A DNA stretch of 6,171 nucleotides from Bacillota bacterium (GTDB lineage Bacteria > Bacillota > DTU025). The translations under genes were made by a program, and so were the position numbers. This document shows, piece after piece, positions 5,279 to 6,171 of this stretch. Within the stretch, counting starts at the first letter, position 1. Every line of letters begins with the position of its first letter. The DNA lies in contig DUWJ01000408.1 in the NCBI GenBank assembly GCA_012842765.1, positions 1 through 6,171 on the forward strand, written 5' to 3'. The notes below the pieces were generated by a model that made no database searches, had not been told where the DNA came from, and saw nothing but the letters and a program-made list of their open reading frames with translations.

Positions 5279-6171
5279 TTTATGAGCCCCATATCTTTCC
5301 CGTGCTTTTCGAGAAGGCCGAGGGCGAAGTCTATGTCTTCATCGGTATGGGCGGCGGTGACGTTTGCCCTCAGCCGGCAGGTGTTCACGGGCACCGCCGG
5401 ATGGAGTATGGGAGATACGAACATGCCGTCCCTGTGAAGTCTCGCCGTAAGCTCTAAGGTCGGTTCTTCCTGTCCGATTATTATAGGTATGACGCAAGAC
5501 TTGGTGTTAAGGGTGTCATATCCCAAAGCATTGAGGCCGCCGACGAATCGGTCGATGTTTCGGCGGACTGCGGCCAGAAGCTGTGGCTCCTCGTCAATCA
5601 CTTCCAGCGCCGCTGTGATTGCTGCGGCTGACGCCGGCGGTATTGCTGCGCTGAAGACGAACCCGCGGGCGTTGTGGCGGAGGAACTCAATGAGGTCGTG
5701 CTTGCCTGCAACGAAGCCGCCTGCGGCCGGCAGGGTCTTTGAGAGAGCTCCGCTCAACATCTCCACGTCGTGGGGGTCCATGTGGAAATACTCGAGGATG
5801 CCGTGGCCGGTTTCGCCTAGGACGCCCAATGAATGGGCCTCATCGACCATGAGCCATGCGCCGTACTGCCGACAGATCTCGACGAGCTCGGGAAGTGGGC
5901 AGACGTCTCCATCCATGCTGTAGACTGCATCCACTATTACGAGTTTGCCGTCGTACTTGTCCTTTCCGGCCTCGAGAAGTCGCTTCAGGTCATCCATGTC
6001 GTTGTGCTTGAAACGTTGGAATGTGGCGTTGCACAGTAGACAGCCATCGATGATGCTAGCGTGGCTCAGCTTGTCTGTAATGACCACGTCGTTTCTTCCC
6101 AGCAGAGTCTGTATCGTGCTGAGGTTTGCGACATATCCAGAGCTGTAGGCTATTGCATCCTCTTGACCTAA
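5275..6171 (-). CDS. Alpha-oxoamine synthase (AONS / KBL / SPT family), N-terminus outside window
   Basis: The frame is open to the right edge and gives 298 visible residues. The GTG at 6087 is internal, because the 28 codons upstream (LGQEDAIAYSSGYVANLSTIQTLLGRND, given here as LGQEDAIAYSSGY then VANLSTIQ) match the family. About 95 N-terminal residues are missing compared with the usual 390-400. Seen, visible numbering: SHASIIDG (36-43); DEAHSLGVLG (110-119) with the Asp and His that contact PLP; LSGALSK with the PLP lysine at 145 (codon 5737-5739); GGFVAG; FVFSAAIPPA; and near the end RLRANVTAAHTDEDID. The family condenses an acyl-CoA with an amino acid and releases CO2: BioF uses pimeloyl-CoA and alanine, Kbl acetyl-CoA and glycine (no CO2 release), SPT palmitoyl-CoA and serine. 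DEAHS rather than Kbl-type DDSHA, and no biotin genes nearby, leave the member undecided. Cytoplasmic. First gene of a coupled pair with the dehydrogenase. Confidence 0.9.
   Translation of the reverse strand, partial: LGQEDAIAYSSGYVANLSTIQTLLGRNDVVITDKLSHASIIDGCLLCNATFQRFKHNDMDDLKRLLEAGKDKYDGKLVIVDAVYSMDGDVCPLPELVEICRQYGAWLMVDEAHSLGVLGETGHGILEYFHMDPHDVEMLSGALSKTLPAAGGFVAGKHDLIEFLRHNARGFVFSAAIPPASAAAITAALEVIDEEPQLLAAVRRNIDRFVGGLNALGYDTLNTKSCVIPIIIGQEEPTLELTARLHRDGMFVSPILHPAVPVNTCRLRANVTAAHTDEDIDFALGLLEKHGKDMGLIK

Overview
The window looks like an ordinary stretch of bacterial chromosome, densely coded and slightly GC-rich. The gene set (D-amino acid aminotransferase of the Bacillus type, an OadA/PycB carboxyltransferase without a fused biotin domain, an MMPL exporter with a TetR regulator) suggests Bacillota or a relative, perhaps an anaerobe. 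That assignment is an inference from family resemblance only. There are no RNA genes, mobile elements, CRISPR arrays or long repeats.

Layout. (1) Positions 1-1297, plus strand: the C-terminal third of an MMPL/RND-type exporter, cut by the left edge, followed after 31 bp by a TetR-family repressor, probably one transcription unit. (2) Positions 1404-2777, minus strand: a carboxyltransferase subunit of a biotin-dependent carboxylase or decarboxylase, convergent with the tetR gene. (3) A divergent promoter region of about 190 bp at 2778-2967. (4) Positions 2968-3909, plus strand: a D-amino acid aminotransferase carrying an unusual internal insertion of 30 residues. (5) A convergent gap at 3910-4039 containing a long two-part hairpin, probably a terminator. 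(6) Positions 4040-6171, minus strand: an alpha-oxoamine synthase (cut by the right edge) followed by a zinc-dependent medium-chain dehydrogenase. Stop and start overlap as ATGA.

How the genes relate. The exporter and TetR gene form a self-regulated efflux pattern. The synthase and dehydrogenase are translationally coupled and probably catalyse successive steps: an amino acid and an acyl-CoA condense to an alpha-amino ketone, which is reduced to an amino alcohol, or the reverse direction as in threonine breakdown to glycine. The carboxyltransferase and the aminotransferase are divergent and have no obvious pathway link beyond central pyruvate/oxaloacetate/amino acid metabolism. No clearly new multi-gene system is visible. 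The points most worth a second look are the synthase-dehydrogenase pair, the insertion in the aminotransferase, and the carboxyltransferase that lacks any biotin carrier nearby.
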